A DNA stretch of 10,002 bases from an uncultured Mycoplasmatota bacterium. Lineage in GTDB: Bacteria > Bacillota_I > Bacilli_A > RF39 > UBA660. The notes beneath the pieces were generated by a model that ran no database searches, was not told the DNA's origin, and saw nothing but the letters and a program-made list of their open reading frames with translations. Of this stretch, positions 1 through 5,227 are shown in pieces (the first letter of the stretch is position 1; every line of letters begins with the position of its first letter). Location: positions 1 through 10,002 of the forward strand of contig UWSL01000053.1 of NCBI GenBank assembly GCA_900552975.1, read 5' to 3'. Both the position numbers and the translations under genes were made by a program.

Positions 1-1
1 A

Positions 2-286
2 AAATATATAAATATTCAAGATTATGTTATAGCATTAGATATAGATGGTGAAAATCTTACTTCGATAGAATTAGCTCAAAAAATAGATAAGATATTTTTA
101 ACAAATGGAACAATTACTTTTATAATTGGAAGTAGTGAAGGCTTACACCCTGATATAAAACAAAGAGCTGACTATCGTTTATCTTTTTCTAAATTAACTT
201 TTCCTCACGGATTATTTCGTGGAATTTTACTTGAACAAATATATCGTTCTTTCAAAATTATTAACAATGAAACCTATCATAAATAA
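2..286 (+). CDS. rlmH: Ribosomal RNA large subunit methyltransferase H (3' part)
   Basis: This is the C-terminal 94 residues of RlmH, the SPOUT-class enzyme that uses S-adenosylmethionine to methylate pseudouridine 1915 in helix 69 of 23S rRNA. The 5' part lies before the window; the family is about 159 residues, so some 65 are missing. Visible signatures are the cofactor-knot segment FIIGSSEGLHPDIK (about residues 41-54 of the fragment), the LSFSKLTFPHGLFR stretch, and the family-typical C-terminus ending in NNETYHK. The reading frame is open from base 2 to a TAA at 284-286. The stop codon lies inside the following terminator hairpin, so this gene ends its transcript. Family assignment rests on the strong match of the GSSEG, FPH and YH end motifs to the known family. 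Confidence 0.95.
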   Translation, partial: KYINIQDYVIALDIDGENLTSIELAQKIDKIFLTNGTITFIIGSSEGLHPDIKQRADYRLSFSKLTFPHGLFRGILLEQIYRSFKIINNETYHK

Positions 287-313
287 TGTTAAAAAGATTT
301 AACATTATTTTTT
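281..313 (+). terminator. Intrinsic terminator of rlmH
   Basis: A perfect 13-bp inverted repeat (281-293 with 298-310) encloses a 4-base loop (AAGA), and the T run at 308-313 completes a rho-independent terminator. The stem contains the rlmH TAA stop codon. It separates rlmH from ung, so ung should have its own promoter within the next 65 bases. No convincing -35/-10 pair is visible there; TATGTT at 351-356 is the best -10 candidate. Confidence 0.85.
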
Positions 314-380
314 GTTTATAACTATCATTTTATTAACAAGTCAAATAAAATATGTTAAATTTATTAAAGGAAGTGATCAT

Positions 381-1046
381 ATGATTGGGAATGATTGGGA
401 TGAAAAACTTAATATTGTTTGGCAAAGTAATGGTTTTAAGAAGTTTCTAAAAATAGTTAAGCATGAATATGAAACCAAAACCATCTTTCCTCCAAAAAAT
501 TATATATTTAATGCTTTAAAATTAACACCATATTCCAATACTAAAGTAGTAATAGTTGGACAGGATCCGTATCACGGAGAAGGAGAAGCTCATGGATTAT
601 CTTTCTCAGTCCAAAAAGGTGTCAAAATTCCTCCTTCATTACAAAATATATATAAAGAATTAAAAGATGATTTAAATATTCCGATTGCTCATACGGGAGA
701 CTTAACAAAGTGGGGAAAAGAAGGAGTTCTTATGTTGAATGCAGTTTTAACAGTTGAAAAAGATCATCCAGCTTCACATCGTAATTTAGGTTGGGAATTA
801 TTAACAGATTATATAATAAAAATATTGAATCAAAAAGATGAACCAGTAGTTTTTATATTGTGGGGAAATTTTGCTAAAGAGAAAGCTAAATTTATAACTA
901 ACCCTCAGCATTTAATAATAACATCACCTCATCCATCTCCATTTTCAGCTCGTAGTGGATTTTTTGGAAGTAAACCTTTTTCTAAAACCAATAATTTTCT
1001 TCGTCAACATAATTTGAAAGAAATAGATTGGCAAATAGAACAATAG
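381..1046 (+). CDS. ung: Uracil-DNA glycosylase, family 1
   Basis: Base-excision repair enzyme of the cytoplasm that removes uracil from DNA. At 221 residues it has the usual length. Motif A GQDPYH is at residues 60-65 with the catalytic Asp62. The GVLMLN segment (115-120) supplies the uracil-recognising Asn120. The HPSPFS motif at 184-189 carries the second catalytic His184, followed by the conserved GFFGSKPFSKTN region. The ATG at 381 is chosen because AAAGGAAGTGAT lies just upstream and the product then starts like other Ung proteins (NDWDEKL). An in-frame TTG at 312 would add 23 residues, but it lies in the T tract of the rlmH terminator. The gene ends in TAG and converges with the lemA-like gene. 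Confidence 0.97.
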   Translation: MIGNDWDEKLNIVWQSNGFKKFLKIVKHEYETKTIFPPKNYIFNALKLTPYSNTKVVIVGQDPYHGEGEAHGLSFSVQKGVKIPPSLQNIYKELKDDLNIPIAHTGDLTKWGKEGVLMLNAVLTVEKDHPASHRNLGWELLTDYIIKILNQKDEPVVFILWGNFAKEKAKFITNPQHLIITSPHPSPFSARSGFFGSKPFSKTNNFLRQHNLKEIDWQIEQ

Positions 1047-1076
1047 AAATTGTGAATAACTATATTGATATAAACA

Positions 1077-1099
1077 AAAGCACCTTTAAAAGGTGCTTT
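1077..1099. terminator. Bidirectional terminator between ung and the lemA-like gene
   Basis: An inverted repeat of 10 bp (AAAGCACCTT paired with AAGGTGCTTT) with a 3-base loop lies between the two convergent genes. On the minus strand it is followed by TTTTGTTT, a good T tract for ending the lemA-like transcript. On the plus strand the tail (TTTAATAATT) is weaker but would serve ung. Confidence 0.75.
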
Positions 1100-1104
1100 A
1101 ATAA

Positions 1105-1650
1105 TTATAATTTAAAATCATCAATGATTTCGTCTTCCATATTTTTTCCATCAAAAAATGTCTTGATTTCAATTTTGTGCATTCTTGCAACAATATTAGA
1201 AGGAAAAGTTCTAATTAAATCATTTAATTCGCTGGTATATTTATTATAATATGACTTTGCAGCTTGTAACTTTTCATCTAAACGTTTATCTTCATTTATT
1301 AATTCTTTAAAAGCTTTTTTATTGTTTAAATCAGGATAGTCATTTTTGATTTGCATCCATAAATTATAATATTCTGTAATTCTTCTATCTAAGTCAAAAT
1401 TACTAATGTTTTCATTTTTTAGTTTGTCTAAATTTTTAAAAAAAGTTTTATCATTTTCTAATTCTGTTTGGATGTATTTATCAACACGTACTAATAAATC
1501 ATATCTAGATCTTAAAGCTTCATCAATTAAGCATTCTGCTTGATTGATTTTCGTTTTAGAGTGTTGTAATTTATTGTATTGATAAACATATAAAATTCCA
1601 ATGGAACCAAAAATAATAATAATAAATAAAAAAGCATACAAAATCTCCAT
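1105..1650 (-). CDS. lemA: LemA family membrane protein
   Basis: A 181-residue member of the LemA family, bacterial proteins with one N-terminal membrane helix and a long helical domain; their molecular role is not well settled. The membrane segment is at about residues 4-24. Family hallmarks follow: a helix with SRYDLLVRVDKYIQTE (48-63, matching the family's RR.DLIPNLV..V..Y..HE), NDYPDLNNKKAF (103-114, the YPDLKA..F motif), AKSYYNKYTSELND (131-144) and a conserved end with FPSNIVARMHKIEIKTFFD (149-167). The ATG at 1650 is chosen because GAGGG sits just upstream. The in-frame TTG at 1662 overlaps that ribosome site. The gene is monocistronic between a terminator and its own extended -10 promoter; no htpX-like or TPM-domain partner, seen in some genomes, is beside it. 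Confidence 0.85.
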   Translation of the reverse strand: MEILYAFLFIIIIFGSIGILYVYQYNKLQHSKTKINQAECLIDEALRSRYDLLVRVDKYIQTELENDKTFFKNLDKLKNENISNFDLDRRITEYYNLWMQIKNDYPDLNNKKAFKELINEDKRLDEKLQAAKSYYNKYTSELNDLIRTFPSNIVARMHKIEIKTFFDGKNMEDEIIDDFKL

Positions 1651-1672
1651 AATATCCCTCAATTCTACATAG

Positions 1673-1681
1673 ATTATAACA
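1673..1681 (-). promoter_or_regulatory. Extended -10 promoter of the lemA-like gene
   Basis: The minus strand reads TGTTATAAT, a consensus -10 (TATAAT) with the upstream TG of extended -10 promoters, about 23 bases before the ATG at 1650. No good -35 is present at 16-18 bases, which fits an extended -10 promoter. Confidence 0.55.
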
Positions 1682-1686
1682 TAATA

Positions 1687-1715
1687 TTAAATTTACAAAT
1701 ATAGCAAATTATAAT
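1687..1715 (+). promoter_or_regulatory. Possible sigma-A promoter of the metallo-hydrolase gene
   Basis: A consensus TATAAT at 1710-1715 lies 17 bases after a weak -35 (TTAAAT, 1687-1692), 30 bases before the start codon at 1746. The intergenic region is so AT-rich that the -35 is uncertain. Confidence 0.4.
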
Positions 1716-1745
1716 AAAATGTAAAGAGATTAGGAATGATGATTT

Positions 1746-2243
1746 ATGAAAATTACAACATTGCAAGTAGGGGACTTGGCAACCAACTGTTATCTTTTAG
1801 AAAAAAACAATAAAGTTCTTATAATTGATCCAGGAGATGAATTTTCAAAAATAAAAGCAGAAATAAATAATAAGAAAGTTGTTGGTTGTTTAGTGACTCA
1901 CTTTCATTTTGACCATATCGGTGCATTAGAAGAAGTTTTAAGTTATTATGATTTAGATGTCAACAATGTAACTGATCCAGATTTTGTTTTTGAAACTATT
2001 GAAACACCAGGTCATACTTTTGATTCTAAAACTTTTTATTTTAAAAATGATCAAATAATGTTTACAGGAGACTTTATTTTTTATTCATCGATTGGCCGAA
2101 CTGATTTAGGTGGAAATAATAAAGATATGTTATATAGTTTAGATTTAATGAAAAAATATGCCGATGACATAACTATTTATCCTGGTCATGGTCCTGCAAC
2201 AACACTAGGTCAAGAAAAAAAGAATTTTAAAATGTATTTTTAA
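1746..2243 (+). CDS. Metallo-beta-lactamase-fold hydrolase, glyoxalase II-like (short form)
   Basis: Cytoplasmic binuclear metal hydrolase of the YcbL/YqgX type, a group often annotated as hydroxyacylglutathione hydrolase-like. At 165 residues it is about 40 shorter than usual. The metal motif THFHFDH is at 51-57 (His52, His54, Asp56, His57). Further ligands are His90 in TPGHT, the bridging Asp109 in TGDFIF, and His148 in YPGHGPATT. The segment between the first motif and TPGHT is only about 33 residues, so the strand-helix part that normally lies there is missing while all seven ligands remain. The start has TAGGAA 10 bases upstream. The gene ends in a terminator shared with the convergent gerQ-like gene. 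The substrate cannot be told from sequence. Confidence 0.9.
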   Translation: MKITTLQVGDLATNCYLLEKNNKVLIIDPGDEFSKIKAEINNKKVVGCLVTHFHFDHIGALEEVLSYYDLDVNNVTDPDFVFETIETPGHTFDSKTFYFKNDQIMFTGDFIFYSSIGRTDLGGNNKDMLYSLDLMKKYADDITIYPGHGPATTLGQEKKNFKMYF

Positions 2244-2255
2244 AGTTCTTTTTTT
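2215..2255. terminator. Bidirectional terminator overlapping the 3' end of the hydrolase gene
   Basis: An 18-bp stem (2215-2232 with 2238-2255, one G-T pair) with a 5-base loop begins with seven As and ends with seven Ts, so it has a T tract in both directions. It covers the last codons and TAA stop (2241-2243) of the hydrolase gene and lies just downstream of the gerQ-like stop on the other strand. It therefore probably ends both convergent transcripts. Confidence 0.8.
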
Positions 2256-2265
2256 AATGAAATTT

Positions 2266-2616
2266 TTATCCTATAATATAGCCTTTTTCAGTATAATCAA
2301 TTGGTTCACTAAATTCTACATAATCTAGATAAATCATTAATATTAAATACCACTTTCCTGTATGAGAGTCACTAATTATTAAATGATCTCTACCAGCTTG
2401 TTCAATAATTCCTTCAAATACTTTGTCTTTCCATTCGTTAGCATCTGGGAAACTAACATATGCCTTAATTTTTTTTCCTTTATTGTGTCTTAGTATATTT
2501 TCAATATAACTTTGTTGCATCGACATATCATTTTCTTTAGCTGCATCATATCCAGCTTCATAAGTATCGTTATTAATTGTTGGAAAAGCAGGATTTTGGT
2601 AATAATTACCATTCAT
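2266..2616 (-). CDS. gerQ: GerQ-like spore coat protein
   Basis: A 116-residue protein matching GerQ (YwdL) of Bacillus subtilis, an inner spore-coat protein needed for normal localisation of the cortex-lytic enzyme CwlJ and made in the mother cell. The GerQ domain covers about residues 34-108: QSYIENILRHNKGKK (35-49), then FEGIIEQAGRDHLIISD (67-83), HTGKWYLILMIYLDYV (85-100) and EPIDY (104-108). The N-terminal 33 residues are Asn/Tyr-rich and low in complexity, as in coat proteins. The ATG at 2616 has an excellent ribosome site (AGAGGTGA). The gene stands alone, convergent with the hydrolase and divergent from yitT. The N-terminal lysine cluster cross-linked in the B. subtilis protein, as I recall it, is absent; the first lysine here is residue 27. 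Recognition is by family memory, with good similarity across the domain. Confidence 0.85.
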   Translation of the reverse strand: MNGNYYQNPAFPTINNDTYEAGYDAAKENDMSMQQSYIENILRHNKGKKIKAYVSFPDANEWKDKVFEGIIEQAGRDHLIISDSHTGKWYLILMIYLDYVEFSEPIDYTEKGYIIG

Positions 2617-2632
2617 AAAATCACCTCTTTAA

Positions 2633-2658
2633 ATTATATGCAAAGAATTTTTAAATAT
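2633..2658 (-). promoter_or_regulatory. Sporulation-type (sigma-E-like) promoter candidate for gerQ
   Basis: The minus strand carries CATATAAT (2640-2633), which fits the sigma-E -10 pattern CATA(C/T)A.T, preceded after 13 bases by ATATT (2658-2654), resembling the sigma-E -35 core. It lies about 17 bases upstream of the start codon. The spacing is about a base short of the usual 14-15, and TATAAT inside the same element could serve sigma-A, so the assignment is tentative. Confidence 0.4.
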
Positions 2659-2660
2659 AG

Positions 2661-2679
2661 TATAATTTTAATAGGTGAT
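2661..2679 (+). promoter_or_regulatory. -10 element and ribosome site of yitT
   Basis: TATAAT at 2661-2666 is the only plausible -10 for the yitT-family gene; no -35 is evident. If used, the leader would be only about a dozen bases, just enough for the ribosome site AGGTGAT (2673-2679) that fixes the start at 2685. The -10 lies next to the -35 region of the divergent gerQ promoter. Confidence 0.4.
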
Positions 2680-2684
2680 AAACA

Positions 2685-3581
2685 ATGAAAAATAAATTTT
2701 TGAAATTTATCAAGAAAGTCAAATTAAAAAGTGTTATTCCCCGATTGCTCCTTACTACTATTGGAATATTCGCCTTAGCCATTAATTATAATTTATTTTT
2801 ACTGCATAATGATTTAGTAATTGGTGGAGCCAGTGGTATTTCAATAATAGTTAATGAATACTTTCATATTGCACCATCCCTTTTCTTATTACTATTTAAT
2901 ATAGTATCCATCTTTTTTAGTTTTTGGTTACTAGGTGTCAAAACGACTAGTATGACAATTGTTGGATCTTTATTGTACCCACTATTTATTGAAATAACTG
3001 CTCCTTGGTGTGCGAAAATAGCCCCGCAAATTGTTTTAGATAACTTTTTATTAGTTGTTTTGATTAGTGCTGTAATCTATGGAGTTGCTTGTGGAATAAT
3101 TTATCGTACGGGATTTTCTACGGGTGGAACCGATACATTAATTCAAATTATATGCAAATATTTACACTTAAAAACGGGCACTGTTTCTTTTATAACTAAC
3201 TTTATAATAATTGTATCTGGCGGAGTTATTTTTGGTTTAAGTAAAGCTGTTTATGCGACAATAATTATTGTAATAAATAGTCAACTTGTTGACAGAATTA
3301 TGTTAGGAATTTCTGATAGTAAAATGTTTTATATTAACACTCAAAAAATAGACAAAATTAAAGAGGTTATAAGTGACTTTGACAATGGATTTAGTATTTT
3401 AAATATTGAAGGTGGCTATACTAACAAGACAAATCCCATGATAATGTGCGTTGTTCCAACTAACCAATATTTTTTGTTTAAAAATTTAATTCAAGATGTT
3501 GATCCTAATGCTTTTATTATAATTAGTGATTGCTACGAAGTGTATGGTGGACAACGTAAAGAAAAATTCCCGTTTATTTAA
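2685..3581 (+). CDS. yitT: YitT family membrane protein with C-terminal DUF2179 domain
   Basis: A 298-residue integral membrane protein of the YitT family; function is unproven and transport has been suggested. Segments rich in hydrophobic residues lie at about 20-41, 63-83, 88-105, 119-140 and 168-200. Family signatures are GGASGIS at 47-53, TGFSTGGTDTLIQ at 142-154 and MLGISDSKMFYINT at 206-219. Residues 212-290 form the soluble DUF2179 domain, ending in the typical EVYGGQ. Length is normal. The start has AGGTGAT five bases upstream. The gene is co-directional with ftsE downstream. Only a weak hairpin (3579-3597, without a T tract) separates them, so read-through into ftsE is possible. Confidence 0.92.
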   Translation: MKNKFLKFIKKVKLKSVIPRLLLTTIGIFALAINYNLFLLHNDLVIGGASGISIIVNEYFHIAPSLFLLLFNIVSIFFSFWLLGVKTTSMTIVGSLLYPLFIEITAPWCAKIAPQIVLDNFLLVVLISAVIYGVACGIIYRTGFSTGGTDTLIQIICKYLHLKTGTVSFITNFIIIVSGGVIFGLSKAVYATIIIVINSQLVDRIMLGISDSKMFYINTQKIDKIKEVISDFDNGFSILNIEGGYTNKTNPMIMCVVPTNQYFLFKNLIQDVDPNAFIIISDCYEVYGGQRKEKFPFI

Positions 3582-3592
3582 CAAGAATTTTT

Positions 3593-3617
3593 TGTTATAA
3601 TTAAAAAAATAAGGTGG
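3593..3617 (+). promoter_or_regulatory. Extended -10 promoter and strong ribosome site of ftsE
   Basis: TGTTATAAT (3593-3601) is an extended -10 element 23 bases upstream of the ftsE start, with only a weak -35 (TTTATT at 3573-3578). The predicted short leader contains AAGGTGG (3611-3617), seven bases before the ATG. The -10 overlaps the right arm of a weak inverted repeat (TAACAA/TTGTTA, 3579-3597) that begins at the yitT stop codon. Confidence 0.5.
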
Positions 3618-3624
3618 TAATAAA

Positions 3625-4326
3625 ATGAAATTTATAGATATAAAACATTGTTATAAAGTTTATAAAAATGGTGTTACTGCAATTGCTGATTTAACCTTAT
3701 CGATTGATAAAGGAGAATTCGTTTTTATTACAGGAGCATCTGGCTGCGGTAAATCAACATTAGTAAAAATGCTTTATCGTGAAGAAAAGCCAACAAGAGG
3801 TGAAGTCATCGTAGGTGGAATAAATGTTGCCAAACTTTACAATAGTAGAGTTTACAAATTACGTCGTAAGTTAGGTATTGTTTTTCAAGATTTTAAACTG
3901 TTACCTAAATTAACTGTTTACGAAAATGTTGCATTTGGTCTTGAAAACTCAGGAATGAGAAGCAAAGATATTAAAAAGAAAGTTTTAACAGCTATTGAAA
4001 GAGTTGGTTTGAAAGAAAAACTAAGAAGTTTTCCCAATCAATTATCTGGAGGAGAACAACAACGTGTGTGCATAGCACGTGCTATAGTTGACGAACCAAA
4101 AGTATTGATTTGTGACGAGCCAACAGGAAACTTAGATCCTAAAACTTCAAAAGAAATTGTTAAAGTAATTAATAAAATTAACAAAGAGATGGGTACTACT
4201 GTTATAATGGTAACTCATGATAAAGAAATTGTTAATTCAATGAAAAAAAGAGTTATTACACTAGAAAATGGTGTTCTCGCTGGAGACACCTTGAAAGGAA
4301 GTTATACAGCCGATGAAAATAATTAG
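3625..4326 (+). CDS. ftsE: Cell division ATP-binding protein FtsE
   Basis: ATPase subunit of the FtsEX complex, an ABC-type machine that uses ATP hydrolysis in the cytoplasm to switch on cell-wall hydrolases outside the membrane. All ATPase motifs are intact: Walker A GASGCGKST (37-45), Q-loop Gln88 in VFQDFKLLP, ABC signature LSGGEQQR (140-147), Walker B VLICDEP (160-166) with Glu165, D-loop NLD (169-171), and switch His198 in MVTHDKE. FQDFKLLPKLTVYENVAF (87-104) is typical of FtsE rather than other ABC ATPases. Length, 233 residues, is normal. The gene overlaps ftsX by 14 bases and ends in TAG, implying translational coupling. First gene of the ftsE-ftsX-M23 operon. Confidence 0.96.
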   Translation: MKFIDIKHCYKVYKNGVTAIADLTLSIDKGEFVFITGASGCGKSTLVKMLYREEKPTRGEVIVGGINVAKLYNSRVYKLRRKLGIVFQDFKLLPKLTVYENVAFGLENSGMRSKDIKKKVLTAIERVGLKEKLRSFPNQLSGGEQQRVCIARAIVDEPKVLICDEPTGNLDPKTSKEIVKVINKINKEMGTTVIMVTHDKEIVNSMKKRVITLENGVLAGDTLKGSYTADENN

Positions 4327-5227
4327 AATTTTTATAAGAAATGTCAAAAGTGCATTTAAAAGTATTTTTCGTAATTTTAGCTTAAGTATAGCTTCGGTTG
4401 TTTGTACAACTATAACTTTAGTGATAGTAGCATTAGCTATAATTGTAGCAGCCAATGTAAATAATTTTACTAAAGATATAGGCGACTCGCTCACCATTAT
4501 AGCTTTTGTTGATTCAAAGGCTTCCGATGAAGAAATTGCTAAGGTAAAAAGTTCACTTTTGGAAATAAACAATATTCGTAGTGATGAATTACTATTTAAA
4601 TCAAAAGAAGATATCAAAAATGAAACTTTGGAAAATACTGAAAAAGGAAGTACAGTTTATAATATAATCAGTAGTTTGACTACAGATAATAATCCGTTGG
4701 AATCTGAATTTATTGTTTCAGTTAAAGATATTGAAAAATTAAAAAGTACTGCTACAAGTATTGAAAAAATAGATAAAGTAACTAAGGTAAAATATAGTGA
4801 TAGCGTCGTTGATAAAATGATTCCAGTATTTGACATTGTCAAGAAAATAACTATTGGTATTATTCTTGGCTTAATCGTCGTAACTGTCTTCTTAATTTGT
4901 AATACAATTAAGTTAACAATTTTCTCAAGAAGAAGTGAGATCGAAATAATGCGTTTAGTTGGAACGAGTAATTCTGTAGTAAGATTACCATTTGTAATAG
5001 AAGGTTTATTCTTAGGAATTATTGGTTCAATAGTTCCGATACTAGTAACAATTTGGGGTTATATTATTGCTTATGACAAGTTAGAAGGTCATTTATTCAG
5101 CAATGTTATAAAATTAATTGATCCAATGCCTTTTGTCATATATATTTCCATTGTATTAGTAGTTATAGGTGGAATAGTTGGAATGTTAGGAAGTTATAGA
5201 ACTGTAAGGAGGTATTTAAAGATTTAA
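4313..5227 (+). CDS. ftsX: Cell division protein FtsX, permease-like subunit
   Basis: Membrane partner of FtsE; it relays the ATPase cycle through the membrane to an extracellular hydrolase. The 304-residue protein has the family's four-helix layout: TM1 at about 25-47, an extracellular domain at about 48-175, then TM2 (179-199), TM3 (226-252) and TM4 (273-294). The amphipathic N-terminus FIRNVKSAFKSIFRNFSLSIASV and the RRSEIEIMRLVG motif (206-217) after TM2 are typical. The extracellular loop, which binds the hydrolase's coiled coil in known systems, has no cysteine. The ATG lies inside the end of ftsE, with AAAGGAAG upstream. Its TAA overlaps the start codon of the next gene by one base (TAATG), so the subunits are probably made in step. 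Confidence 0.95.
   Translation: MKIIRIFIRNVKSAFKSIFRNFSLSIASVVCTTITLVIVALAIIVAANVNNFTKDIGDSLTIIAFVDSKASDEEIAKVKSSLLEINNIRSDELLFKSKEDIKNETLENTEKGSTVYNIISSLTTDNNPLESEFIVSVKDIEKLKSTATSIEKIDKVTKVKYSDSVVDKMIPVFDIVKKITIGIILGLIVVTVFLICNTIKLTIFSRRSEIEIMRLVGTSNSVVRLPFVIEGLFLGIIGSIVPILVTIWGYIIAYDKLEGHLFSNVIKLIDPMPFVIYISIVLVVIGGIVGMLGSYRTVRRYLKI
5206..5213 (+). promoter_or_regulatory. Ribosome binding site of the M23 peptidase gene inside ftsX
   Basis: AAGGAGGT, a near-perfect Shine-Dalgarno sequence, lies within the last codons of ftsX, 13 bases before the overlapping TAATG stop/start. The spacing is longer than usual, so reinitiation by ribosomes that have just ended ftsX may add to translation. Confidence 0.6.

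Noticed and set aside
312..380. Upstream TTG start that would lengthen Ung by 23 residues
   Set aside because: It lies in the T tract of the rlmH terminator, has no ribosome site and adds a hydrophobic stretch unlike Ung; ATG 381 has a good ribosome site.
315..380. Promoter for ung (TATAAC at 317-322 or TATGTT at 351-356)
   Set aside because: A promoter is expected here, but neither candidate has a -35 at proper spacing, so no site could be supported.
1028..1249. Open frame of 73 codons on the plus strand
   Set aside because: It overlaps the end of ung, the terminator and the 3' end of the lemA-like gene, with no ribosome site and no recognisable protein features.
1651..1662. TTG start four residues upstream of the lemA-like ATG
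   Set aside because: The TTG overlaps the GAGGG ribosome site used by the ATG at 1650.
3579..3597. Hairpin TAACAA/TTGTTA after yitT as a terminator
   Set aside because: The stem is short and AT-only apart from one C-G pair and is not followed by a T tract; it overlaps the ftsE -10, so it may be chance.
4261..4842. Two minus-strand open frames opposite ftsE/ftsX
   Set aside because: They are antisense shadows of well-identified genes, with no ribosome sites and no family resemblance.
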